A stretch of DNA of 64,000 nucleotides from Clitoria ternatea (lineage: Eukaryota; Streptophyta; Magnoliopsida; Fabales; Fabaceae). Below the pieces are notes generated by a model that had not been told where the DNA came from, searched no databases, and saw nothing but the letters and a program-made list of their open reading frames with translations. The DNA lies in NCBI GenBank assembly GCA_037962975.1, contig CM075675.1:6148001-6212000 (forward strand). The letters run 5' to 3'. This document shows positions 47,901-59,682 of the stretch, one piece after another; position 1 is the stretch's first letter; each line of letters opens with the position of its first letter. Both the position numbers and the translations under genes were made by a program.

Positions 47901-49372
47901 TAATGCTAACAGCTACAGATTAGGAGCGTTGCAAGTAACAAGTGAATTCCTGAGGCAAGTTTTAGAAGCTCAAAGAGATGATGAATTCCTGCAAGAAAAG
48001 AAAGAACTCTTGAAACAAGGAAAAGAAGTCGAGTTCAATGTAAGAAGTGACCAATGTTGAGGTATAAGGGTCGAGTGTGTATCCCTAATCAAGAGGAGTT
48101 GAGGAAAGCAATTCTGGAAGAAGGCCATAAAAGTTATATGAGCATTCATCCCGGAGCTACTAAAATGTATCAAGATTTGAAGAAGTTATTTTGGTGGCTT
48201 GGAATGAAGAAAGCAGTGGCAGAGTACGTGGCTGCATGTCTAATTTGCCAGAAGGTTAAAGTGGAACATCAAAAACCCCCTGGAATGCTACAATCAATGG
48301 AAATACCAGAATGGAAATGGGATAGCATTACCATGGATTTTGTGACTTCTTTACCCAAAACTCCATTAGGACATGATTCGATATGGGTAATAGTTGATAG
48401 ACTAACAAAGTCTGCCCACTTTATTCCCATCAACATTTGTTACTCTATGGAGAAGCTGGCAAAATTATACATCGAGGAGATTATGAGATTGCATGGAATT
48501 CCTTCAAGTATCATTTCTGATCGGGACCCTTGTTTTACATCACAATTCTGGAAGAGCTTGCACAAGGCTTTGGGAACAAGACTGCGTCTGAGTTCAGCAT
48601 ATCATCCTCAGACAGATGGACAATCAGAAAAACAATCCAATCTCTAGAGGACTTGTTACGAGCTTGTGTGTTAGAGCATAAAGGAAGTTGGAATCAATTC
48701 TTACCATATGTGGAGTTTACCTACAACAACAGTTTCCATGCTAGCATTGGCATGGCACCTTTTGAAGCATTATATGGAAGAAAATGTAGGACCCCGCTAT
48801 GTTGGTTTGAGACTGGTGAAAACTTGATGCTAGGACCAGAGTTGGTACAACAAACCACGGATAAAATCAAAATAGTTCAGGAAAAGATGAAGGCAACACA
48901 GAGCAGGCAGAAAAGTTACTATGACAAAAGAAGAAAGCCGCTCGAATTTCAAGAAGGCGATCATGTATTCTTGAAAGTCACACCTATGACTGGGGTCGGT
49001 CGGGCAATGAAATCTCGAAAACTAACTCCTAGATTTATCGGTCCATACCAAATAATTCATAAAGTTAGTCCCCTTGCCTACCAAATAGCATTACCACCTT
49101 TTCTTTCTAATATCCATAATGTTTTTCATGTGTCAAACTTGCGAAAGTATATATCTGATCCTACACATGTTATTGAACCTGATGTCATACAAGTTAAAGA
49201 TAATCTTACATATGATGCACCACCTGTTAGAATAGGTGACAGAAGAATAAAACAATTAAGAGACAAGACAATTCCGCTTGTAAAGGTTATTTGGAGTGAA
49301 ACGAGAGGAGAAGATGCTACATGGGAACTAGAAACTGAGATGAAAGAGTCTCATCCTTATTTGTTTTACTGA
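44962..49372 (+). pseudogene. Chromovirus gag-pol polyprotein, nearly intact but interrupted
   Basis: ATG 44962 ([13 protein letters not shown]) opens an 835-residue frame. It holds Gag (about residues 30-200, [17 protein letters not shown]), two zinc knuckles ([27 protein letters not shown], residues 271-300), aspartic protease ([12 protein letters not shown], about 366) and reverse transcriptase ([20 protein letters not shown], about 694). A TGA at 47467-47469 interrupts before RNase H ([17 protein letters not shown]). A frameshift near 48050 precedes integrase (HHCC zinc finger; DRDPCFTSQFW; HPQTDGQSE). Another near 48630 precedes the GPY/F motif (FIGPYQI) and the chromodomain-like end (VKVIWSETRGEDATWELE). 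The enzyme motifs are otherwise conserved. Host chromatin targeting is a known chromodomain role in the family. Confidence 0.93.
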
Positions 49373-49397
49373 TTAATGTAAATTTCGAGGACGAAAT

Positions 49398-49416
49398 TTT
49401 CTAAGGGGAATAGAAT
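49398..49416 (+). other. Polypurine tract of Tekay-like element
   Basis: AAGGGGAATAGAAT directly precedes the 3' LTR. Confidence 0.8.
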
Positions 49417-50446
49417 TGTAACACCCCTACTTTTATTTTTATATTAAAATTTTGAAGGAATTAAATTATGGTTCTTTAGAACTTTTTAATCTACGTATTA
49501 TTTATGATTTTTTTGGAATTTTTTGGAATTTTGGAATTTTTTAATAAAAATAATATTTTTTAAATAATTTTAAATTCATATAAGTGACTTAAATTAAAAA
49601 TATTTATAAGAAAGTGAATTTAAATTATAAGAAAATTTTTTAAAATCCGTTTCAAGTAGACTTATCTAAAAATTATCGGTTTGAGAAAAATCTTGATTTT
49701 TTCCAATCGTTAAAAAATTTGAAACGTATCAATAAATTTTTATTAACAGAAAATTTTAGATTTTTAAAATTTCAAATTTATATTACTTATTATAAAATTA
49801 GTGAGGACTGATATAATATCGCTAAATTTCAAAAAGAACTCATTTTGAATATTTAAAATATACCGAGTGAAAGGTTACTATTTGGCTTAATAATTCTGCC
49901 GACAGTTACTATGCAAAATACTGTGCATGTACGAAATTTTCAAAGAATGTATAGTAACCTAGAATAAAAAATTCATAAATGCATAGTACTTTTATATTAA
50001 AATAATGGAATGCATAGTAAATTTTTTTCCTATAAATACCGAAGGATTTCTTCTTTAGAATTCACAATTTCAGATTAAGTTTTCTTAATACAGTAGTGCT
50101 AGTGAGATAGTGGTGGAAGTGAGAGAGAGAAGAAAAGTTTTTGGAGAGAAGGTTCTGCCAAAATCCTAAGGTAAGAATACTTCTCTTTTATATTTTTTAG
50201 GGTTATTTTTATATCGTTTTTAGAAATCTGTTATTATACTAGAAATAATATTATTTTAAGTTACTATTCTGCATAGTAAAATACTATTTCAACAGTAAAT
50301 TACTATTTCAATAGTAAATTACTATTCAAATAGTAAATTATTATTTATTGTTACTATTTACCGTTACTATTCACAATTTACTATTTACTGTTACTATTCA
50401 TGATTTACTATTTACCGTTACTATTCACATTTTACTATTTACTATT

Positions 50447-50501
<55 letters not shown>

Positions 50502-52535
50502 TACTATTCAGAATTTACCATTTCTGTTTTAAGTAGTAATCTTAATCTTCGTCTTATGCTTATACTGAAATAAGATTGGTATTAATATTTTTTAGAAATC
50601 GGAGGCGCAAAGCAAATCCATTTTGGGTAACAATTCAAGGTAAGGGGGAGTGAGATAAGAGTATAATATGAAAAGACATAAGAATAATGGGAGGAGTCCC
50701 CTACTCCTTTTAAATCTGATAATATTATTATTTTAAAATATTAACTTTTTAACTTAAAATTTATAATAAATTTTAAATTAAATATCCGGTTTAACTAACT
50801 CTAACATACCTATACAAAGACTTGGACCATTATGACCTATATGGACTGGACTATACCTATGCAAGGACTTGGACCATTATGACCCATATGGACTGAACTA
50901 TACCTATGCAAGGACTGGATTATATGGACTTACATATACCTATGCGAGGAATTGACCAAAAGGACTAAAATTGACTATATTAATAATCATTAAATTTTGT
51001 ATTATGATATGTATTAATGATATTTAATTGATTTGATTATGATTTGATTATGATTGATTGATTGATGATATTTAGTTATGATTGATATTGTTTGATTTTG
51101 ATTGATGATATTGTAATGTGGAGTTTGAGCATATAGCGAGCATGACGGAAAGCTAAAATTCAGTAAGAATTTCTTACCTTACTCTTTAAATTTTATTATC
51201 TTTTAATTCTTCTTAGAAATTATTTTTATTAACTTTATTTTCAATATTTAGAATAAAAAAAATTAGTATTTATTTTAGAAAGAAAATATTTTATGAGAAT
51301 TTATTTAATTAAATCTTGAGTTAAAGAAAAATTTTGTAATTTTAAGTATTTTTGGTTAATAATTATTCTCTTTTAATAAAATAAAATTTTTTGAAAGAAA
51401 ATTATTTTATTTTTTCCAACTTAATAACTAAATATATTTGGAAATAATTGAGATTCCTAAATTTGATTTTGTTAAGATTTAATTTGAGAAAGATTATGTA
51501 AAGTTTTATATGATAAAGTTTTTAGATATTTAAGGCTTAGAAACTCAATTTCAGTGAGATTCGAAAACTGTACCAAATTTATTTCTGTGGGACAGAAATT
51601 CAGAGAATTGAGAAAATGTACAGTTTATTGAAATGATATTGTAAACCTTTAAGGGATTTAATAATTGAGTTTCTAAAAGCCTTAACCAACTCAATACGCG
51701 AGTAGTTCATGCATCATGAATCATTAAAGTGAAATGAAATAATATTGTCTGCGGACGGATTATAGAAACCGAGGATACATTAGAGGAGGCTTAATTACGA
51801 GCCTTGGGATGAGAGGGTGTGAAAGGGTGCTTCAGGGGACCTGGGGTAGCTCCCTAGTGTCGGGTACTTTCACAATAAAAACTTTCTCAATCTGACTAGT
51901 CTCTAAGTGTTTCCATGTCAGTTGAGCTGTTCATATTATTATTATCCGGACTTATAGAACAGTGTAAACTCCTGGTTGGCCCAGTGCAAATTAAAATTTA
52001 AGGGCCCACATATATAGGTAAGTTGTGATGAAGATATTGTATAACATTCATGCATTCATAATTGATTGTGTGTGTGATTGTGATTGATATTATTAAGTAT
52101 TGGTTTGTGAAAACCCTTTGTTGCTTATGTCTTATTCGGAAATATTATATTCTGTTTCTCACTCCTTTCTCCGTGTTTTTGTTTCACATGTTTTAAATTG
52201 ATGGTTCAGAGGGAAGGATCGAAGAATATCGACAGTAAATATAGCACGTCCTAGAAAGGGAGCTCGGTATGAATACCGTGGTCCAATGACTAAATAATGT
52301 TAATAAGTAACTGCTTCTGGGTCATGGAGTTTCCTCTCTTTCTTATAATGTTTAATATTTATTTCCGTTGGATGAATGTAAAATTACTTTATAAAGTTTT
52401 AATAATATTTATGAGGTATTTCAGCAATAATGTATATAATTTATTCCGATAGTTTCTTTTTAACAATCATATCTTTAGTAAAAAAAAATTACAATTTTTT
52501 CTAGAATTTATTAAGGTGTAACAGAGGGTGTTACA
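49417..52535 (+). repeat. 3' LTR of Tekay-like element
   Basis: 3119 bp, near-identical to the 5' LTR. Differences are scattered substitutions plus small indels such as AATTAT near 49622 and extra ACTATTC units. Confidence 0.95.
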
Positions 52536-52547
52536 TCTAACATGGGT

Positions 52548-54802
52548 GAATTTGAAAAGTTATGGTGAAAAGGAACAAGGGGGTTCCAAATGGGTGGGTT
52601 CAAAGAGTTAAAGTGAAGAGAATTGGGAGGGGATGTTCAAATGGAGTTGGGATGGGGAAATGGAAGAGGATTCAAAGAGGTTGAGGTTGGAGATGGGTGC
52701 ATAAGATATGAGTGTTATATGTGCACTCCATTAACAGAGTTGGATAAAAGATAATAAATAAGATTTAATTAAAATTAATTTAAAATAGGTACCTGGCTGC
52801 TGACTAAGATAAAAGTTTAAGTTTCTAAAATGAAAGACAAAAAGGGGCTAAGGAAGCCAGAACATTAGCAATAAATAAGAGTACATATTTCACTTTTTGA
52901 GTTCATGAATTGAAGCCATGCTCCTTCTATGTTACATGGCCAAAATGCTTCATGACTTCAATGCCATAACTCATTGTGTGTAAAGTACATGGCCAAAATG
53001 CAACTATAGGTTGCCTACGCATACACTATAGAGACAAACAGAGGTCCCAATTGTGAATTTTGTTGGCCATGATTTCCGTGTCCTAACTACGTTTTAGATC
53101 TGCGCCTCCATGCCTCCATTAACTTCCTTTTCCGTTCCCTTCTATGTCAAAATTCGGTGGGGTTATTAATTTGATTCAATCTCGTGAATTAGGGTTGGTA
53201 TAATCACATTTATTCCTTATTATCTCCAGTTATTAGGGATAAAAGAAAATCAGTATCTATGCATACCTACAAATAAAATTTATTACGTATAGGATTAAGA
53301 TGAAATCCATAAATAACATAACTAAATATTTTCTATATTCGATAATATTTAATAGACACTTACTAGTATCTATAGATATTTATATTATAAATATTTACAT
53401 GGATATAAATATAACATGAATAGTATTTTTGTTTGTCGCCTCAGATTATTTTACATCTATAGATATCCATTTACATTTATAGTTATTATTCACAAAGTTT
53501 AGTGTGGTTGATATATAGCTGATTTTAAGGTATATTGTTGGAGATTTAAATTATGTTTGTATATAAAAAATATAAAAAATGACCAAGTTCGATAAATTTT
53601 ACATTTTAAATAGGTTATTCTTTGATTATTGATTAGAGAACCATTGGCTTAACAAAAAAACATCAATTATCTCATATTTTATTTATTATAAGAAACATGA
53701 TACTATTTTGAATTATAAAAATTTAAATTATGACATAGTTAATATGATTAATTGGTTCTAAAGAGTTTTCATTGATGTGTATAAATTAATTTTATGTTTC
53801 TTATAACTAAGATCGGATATTATTATTTTTAATTAAATATAACCTTTATTTTGAAAATTCACTAAATTCACATCATTCATTGTTTGAATGACTTGAATAA
53901 AACTCGATAACATCAGAACCTAAGGAACCCGATACCTTAAATAGAGAAAGAAAAATAACATATTAAAAATTATTTCTCCTCAAAGTCTGTCCATTCATGT
54001 TCCTCAAATAACACATAGACATTCTAATTAATTTACGCGTCAGATTTCATCTATTTTTAATTTCATCTGTCAGATATGTGAACGTTTACTCCTTTACATT
54101 TTAACACGTTATTCCGTACGTATTAACTAATTTCACACAAATTAAAAACAATAGTACATTAATATTATTAAATATTTGATATAATTTTGTATCATATCTT
54201 TAATGTTATTTATTACATAAAACATTAATGATATATATATATATATATATAAAAGAATGATATATTTAGTAGATAAATATTTAATAACATTAGAAATATA
54301 TAATTTTTCATATTACTTATATTTAGAAGTGTAGGTAGTATCCTTTAGGAAGTTTCAGAAATTATTTATTATTATTATTTTATTATACCATTTACCCTTT
54401 AAATAAATGACTACCATTAAGATGTAGAGTTAATAAGGAAGAAGAAAAATACAAAGATAAACTAAGAAATTAGATTATAGAATTATGTGATCCAAGACTA
54501 TTTAACAATTTTATTAATCCATGTGTTTTTCAAGAGTATACAATAAAGGAAACAATTAACTAATGTCTTAAGAACATTTGTTAAGAAAGCAAAAATAAAA
54601 TTTTTTTATTAATGTATCATTAAAGCTCACTTAGATTGATTTCCAATCCCCATACCATTTCTAATAACAAATTCTACTTTTAGTTTATTAAACGATGTCC
54701 TTAAAACAATAGTTAACATGATCCATTCAAAAAGATGCGTGACTTATGTCCCTCACTTTTTCTCTCCATGCATTTTTTTTAATTAAAAATCGGACATGTG
54801 TC
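52548..54802. other. AT-rich spacer, no gene recognised
   Basis: 52548-52700 is G-rich on the plus strand with GGTTCAAAGAG repeats. The rest is AT-rich, with a TA microsatellite at about 54230-54251. No protein likeness or element ends were found. Confidence 0.5.
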
Positions 54803-54818
54803 AAAGATTCACAACTCA

Positions 54819-54990
54819 ACCAATCGTTGGTTGGTCTATTAGTGTCAGGGGCTAAAGTTTGGTAGGGAGGTCTAAGGATCGATCCCCCACAACTACGATT
54901 GGGAGGAGTATAAAACCTTAACCTCGGGACAAGCTCTGAGCTAGATTAGTTGGCCTAATGGGCCGGATTATGGTGGTATTCTACAAAAAA
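54819..54990 (+). mobile_element. tRNA-derived SINE with target duplications
   Basis: A 172-bp unit is flanked by a direct repeat AAAGATTCACAACTCA (54803-54818 and 54991-55006). It starts ACCAATCGTTGGTTGGTCTA, has an A-box-like TGGTCTATTAGTG and a B-box-like GGATCGATCCC (54876-54886), and ends in an A-run. These are RNA polymerase III promoter parts inherited from a tRNA. Movement would need a LINE enzyme. The intact flanking repeat means a fairly young insertion. Confidence 0.9.
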
Positions 54991-55006
54991 AAAGATTCAC
55001 AACTCA

Positions 55007-55446
55007 TGTACTTTATTCAAAACTAGCCCCCTTAATGTTTTCTTTCTTCATGCACTTTACTCAAACATTCAAAATAATTTCCATTATTTGTCAAAATACC
55101 TCCTTCAATCTCAAATATAAACAAGAAATAACTAGTTTATACTAATTAAGATGGTTAATTAATCCCATTAAATTAATATTATTAAAAAGTGAGTTATAAT
55201 TCCTAAATTATTCTCATTATTAATTATTGAATTAATAATTTCTCTCTATCTTAAAAGACACTCACATTATATTTCTTCATTAATATAAAATGTATTCTAG
55301 GAATTATATCACTAAATAGTTAGTTAGATTTTGCCTATATTTTTTACCAAAATATTTTAACCTTTTGTTGCTTATATTTAAGATCAAAAGGAGTATTAGA
55401 TAATATTTGATAGAAGATATGTTTTTTTAGCTATTTTCATAGAAAT
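55007..55446. other. AT-rich spacer
   Basis: No gene or repeat recognised. Confidence 0.45.
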
Positions 55447-55449
55447 ATT

Positions 55450-57035
55450 CACTAGTGGAAAAAATGACTTTAACCATGGTTAAAAAAGGCTTTTAATCAC
55501 GGTTGAACAACCATGGTTAAAAGTGGGCGTGGTTGTATATCAGGATATTTAATCACGGGTTTGAACCGTGGTTAAAAGTGGAGTGGATATAACCACGGTT
55601 GCCTAAGGCAACCGTGATTAAATGTACTGGACCAAAAAAAAATTAAAAATCGTGGTTATCATCTTCACCATTCAGAATACAATGAACACCAACACCAGAA
55701 ATAAGAAACGCATCAAGAACGCAAGAAACAAAAACAGAAGAAAAGTAAATGAATGAAAATCAGAACAACCACAAGAAACAAGAAACAAGAATGCTACTAC
55801 AACAAAGGAACGAGAAGAACTACAACAAAGGAATGAGAAGAACACAGAGTAAAACGAAGAACACATAGCAAAACGAAAAACACAAGTATAAATCTAAAAC
55901 GTAAACCTGTAAATAATCAATGGCGTGCGATGGGAAACCTGTAAATGGCAACAGAAAAATAGTAAGAACTCACATAATAAACAAATCTAGAACGTAAATA
56001 ATGAAATGTAAATGGAAACATGAAAACAGAGAAGAGAAACCTTACAGAGAAGAAGGAGAGAAAAGAGAGTTAGACTAAGGCGCGCTCGTGAAATTACGAA
56101 ATTTAAAACGAAAAGGAAGCTATAATCACGGTTACACACGCAACCGTGGTTATATGTATGACCTATAACCACGGTTATGCTAGTACCCGTGGTTATATGT
56201 ATGACCTATAACCACAGTTACTACAGGACCCGTGGTTATATATATGACATATAACCACGGTTGAACAAGGGACCCGTGGTTATATGTGAAAATCAATTTA
56301 TTTTGGCATTAGAAAACACCTTAAAAAATTTTAGAATTTTTAGAATTTATTTGGTAGGTAAAGTAGAAGCCTAAAAATCCAAAAAATAAGCAAATAAATC
56401 ACAAAAAATAAAAAATTTTGAGAAAACAAGGGTTTTTTGAAAATCTGAGCAATCCCAACTGGCGTAGCGAGTTGGAATGAATATGGATTTTTTTTCTACC
56501 CCAAAATCATATGCAGCAATAAGGATTCTGAGTTTTCTAGCTCAAGTTATGCTCGTTTGAAGTTTGCCGATTTTTGTCGTCACAAAATTTTTGTATCTCT
56601 CACTCAAAAATTGATTTTTCAAAAATTCCAACTCGAATAGCTAATAAGTACCAAAAAAAGTCATGACGTAAAAAATCAGATCAAAATTCCATGTTTTTCT
56701 ATTTTTTTGGATTTTTCTAAAAATAAGGTGAATAATATTTTGACATATAACCAGGGTTGTCAAACAACCGTGGTTATAGACACTTTTAATCACGGTTGCC
56801 TAACAACCGTGATTAAAAGTTTTCCCAAAAATTTCAAAAATGTCACCGCGTCATGACATATAACCACGGTTGTCAAACAACCGTGATTATATAGACTTTT
56901 AATCACGGTTGCCTAACAACCGTGATTAAAAGTTTTCCCAAAAATTTCAAAAATGCCACCGCGTCATTTTTAATCGCGGATCCACATTAATCCGTGATTA
57001 TACCCCCGTGGTTGTATCCATTTTTTCCACTAGTG
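55450..57035. mobile_element. Short non-autonomous CACTA element (CACTAGTG family)
   Basis: It starts CACTAGTGGAAAAAATG and ends with TTTTTTCCACTAGTG, a nearly perfect inverse. Target duplication ATT occupies 55447-55449 and 57036-57038. It is 1586 bp with AACCGTGGTTA-type subterminal repeats and no coding region. A block TTTCAAAAATGTCACCGCG is shared with copy 1 and copy 2, so it is a deletion derivative of the same family. It contains an internal tandem duplication of 113 bp. Confidence 0.95.
56741..56966. repeat. 113-bp tandem duplication in short CACTA element
   Basis: The unit starting TGACATATAACCA at 56741 recurs at 56854 and carries two AACCGTG hairpin motifs, doubling the end motifs. 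Confidence 0.85.
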
Positions 57036-57038
57036 ATT

Positions 57039-57355
57039 TTTTGAGCAAGTGATTTGTGAGTAAATTGATTCCCATGTTTTTTCATCAACTAGTTTTTTTA
57101 GGTAAGTTATGGCTATGTTTGGTAACGTTATGCGTAACGATTAAGGTACCTTATACCTTATTTTATTAACTTTTGTTAGACAAAATAGCCTTGTTGGGTA
57201 AACAAGTTTATTTTAGTAGTTTGTAACTTTTTAAAATGTTACTTGAAATAGCATTGATATTGATATTTTAAAAAATACTCTTATTTATTTTAAAAGAAAA
57301 TATATCCTTTTATGACATTGTACGTTTAATAGCTAATTTTATTAAACACATTCTA
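57039..57355. other. Spacer between two CACTA elements
   Basis: About 320 bp of AT-rich DNA with no recognised feature. Confidence 0.6.
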
Positions 57356-57394
57356 ATTCACTAGTGCAAAAATTGGATATAACAATGGGATATA

Positions 57395-57895
57395 TTCACG
57401 GGTTGTAGTGGATCAGTGATAAAAACATGCGCGGTGGCATTTTTGAAATTATAAGGTGAACGTTATAATCAGAGAAAACTATATATCCACGGTTAACATC
57501 ATAACCGTCATCGTACACGTCAATATATATTCACGGTTGAGAAGTCAACCGTAGATATATAGTACCTGAGATATATATCCACGGTTGTGTTCACAACCGT
57601 AGATATATATTCATGGGTATGTTCAGGGTTATGATGTTAACCGTGGATATATATTGATGTCTATAATGACGGTTTGTATTTGCAACCATGGATATATAGT
57701 TCAGGTCTTAGGTTTAATCACTGGGTACTGTATGTCCACGATTGTTTCTACAACTGTGATTATAGATTTAATATTTATCCACGGTTGTGGTCGTAACCGT
57801 GGATAAATAGTTAACATTTATCCACAGTTTTTTGTTTAACCGTGAATATATGTGTAATATATTCACGGTTTCAAGGGGAACCGTGAATATACATC
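57395..57895. repeat. Subterminal repeats of CACTA copy 2
   Basis: ATATATCCACGGTT...AACCGTGGATA repeats, matching 8640-9160 in reverse. Confidence 0.85.
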
Positions 57896-58085
57896 CTTTC
57901 TAAAACTTCAAAAGTCGCGCCTCTCAGGCTTTTTTCACTTTCTCTTCTTCTTTCGCGCTGGTTGTCGTCTTCTTCCTCGTTCTCCTCTGTTGCTTGAGTT
58001 TGTTCTTTGCTGGTCGTGGGCTTCTACGTTCACTTGCTTCTTCCTTCTTCCTTTCGTGCTGTTGTCATCTTCACACCATTTTCTT

Positions 58086-59677
58086 GTAAGTGCCTCATTA
58101 CTTTTCTTCTTCGTTCACTGCTGGGCTACTTCACTATTATGGTCTATCATTGTTTGTGGAATATATTGTGTGTGTTTTCACTTGCGTATAGTCAAACCTG
58201 AATGAATGTGTTGTCTCTGTGTGTGTGGGTATTATTTCATTGTTCAAGGTGAAGCTTGTCTCTGTCTCTGTGTTATTATTAGGTTTGGTTAAGCTTGTCT
58301 CTGTCTCTGTCTCTGTCATTATTTGACAATGCCTGTGTGTTATTAAGTTTGGTTAATTCTGCCTCTGTGTTGTTAACCATTTGTAATAAGCGGCTGAAAC
58401 TTTGTTTCTAAAAGAAATAATGTTGTTGTTGTTAATAATGTTGTTCTTAATAACTATTTGTTTCTAAAAGAAATAATGTTATTGTGAATAAATTTGTTTC
58501 TAAAAGAAATTTTACTATCCAATGACAAATCCCTTATAAGATGGAATGTTTATTTCACAAATTCTAAGCTTGGACTGAACAATATAATCAGTAGTTATAC
58601 ATGCTAGAGAGCTTGTGAAGGAAATTTTTATTTTATTGTGATTTATGCATTAGTTGACATTAAGTAGTAAGTGTTCACTCCTTTGGTTGGAATAATAAAA
58701 AACAATATTGGAAGGAGAATGGTGTGTAAGTGTATAAGGATAAAAGATGAATTAATTAAAGGGCATGAATCTTCTAGGAAGATATAGCTCCAATGGTGAC
58801 ATACCACGATGGAATCTTTGTTCTGAATTTCTATTCATGATAGGATATTATGCCTAAGAGAGATAAGTACAGAATATTGAGTAGGTTGAACGTTAAATAC
58901 ACTCACTTGCATTAGGATCAAATGAAATTAGGATCAAATGTACTAAATCGTTTTCTTTAAAGCCCAAATGCACTTAAGTGAACAAGTGAGTTTCATCGAG
59001 TGTTTCTTTAAAAGTCTTATAAACCAACATCATAATCCATAATCAATAATACATACTCCAACACCATACTTGTACTTCAAAATAACACAAATTAGAAACA
59101 TCATACTAATTTAGGTAAAAGTTAATTAAATTATTATCCATTTTATTTCTGTTGTTGTTGGTTGCTCTTATATAATGTTATTTCTATTGTGGTTGTATGT
59201 GGATGGTTGTTAATCTTGCAAACTCATAGGCTCATAGTATGAAAGTTGCTGTGCATTAGTGAACCATAGTTTCCCGTTTGAGATTCTACACAAATGGTCA
59301 TTAAATTAATTAATGTCATCATTTGTGTTGAATCTTGAATTGTCCGTTTGGACAGTTTAGGATGAACAATTATTTTTTATACGTCATTGTTAGTATGTAC
59401 AAGTTAGGAGTTATTTTAAAATTTGATAAAATTTTGGTAACTTGCATTTTGTGTTGTTCTCTGGGTGCATATTTGGTTGTGGTTGAATTTGATTTGACCA
59501 CTCTCATTTTGTGTACTTAGAGACCAATGCGAAATGCTATCGAAATTTCATCAAATTTTAGAATAACTCATAACCTGTATATATGAATGACGTATAAAAA
59601 CAATTGTCATCCTGAATGGGTATAGGACCACTACCTTTGAAGAAAAAGTGAGGTTGATCATAGCACCTTGTAAACAG
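58086..59677 (+). other. Leader intron of TNP2, CACTA copy 2
   Basis: Donor TTCTT/GTAAGTG at 58086 and acceptor TTGTAAACAG ending at 59677, five bases before the ATG. It includes the conserved hairpin (about 59369-59617) and GTCTCTGTCTCT repeats (58255-58320). Confidence 0.7.
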
Positions 59678-59682
59678 TTGGC

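Larger units (their letters stand above)
41721..52535 (+). mobile_element. Complete Ty3/gypsy chromovirus (Tekay-like)
   Basis: LTRs at 41721-44806 (3086 bp) and 49417-52535 (3119 bp) begin TGTAACACCC and end GGGTGTTACA. The target duplication TCTAA is perfect (41716-41720 and 52536-52540). PBS, one long gag-pol region, and PPT follow in order. By eye the LTRs are roughly 99 percent identical, pointing to a young insertion. A chromodomain-like C-terminus and the Gag type suggest the Tekay/Del clade. Confidence 0.97.
35488..52542 (-). mobile_element. Miniature LTR retrotransposon (TRIM) split by two later insertions
   Basis: On the plus strand the LTR runs TAACAAAACTTTGAGGCTG ... AGTTCTAACA. 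Left LTR: 35488-35647 plus 40994-41021, about 188 bp. Right LTR: 41536-41720 plus 52541-52542, about 187 bp. The target duplication TGGGT is found at 35483-35487 and 52543-52547 once both guest elements are removed. PBS (minus TGGTATCAAAGC, 41524-41535) abuts the right LTR and PPT (minus TTTGAGGGAGGA, 41022-41033) abuts the left. The internal region is only 514 bp and carries a PPR-like fragment but no retroviral genes. Total without guests is about 0.9 kb, which fits a TRIM that depends on another element's enzymes. Confidence 0.9.
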
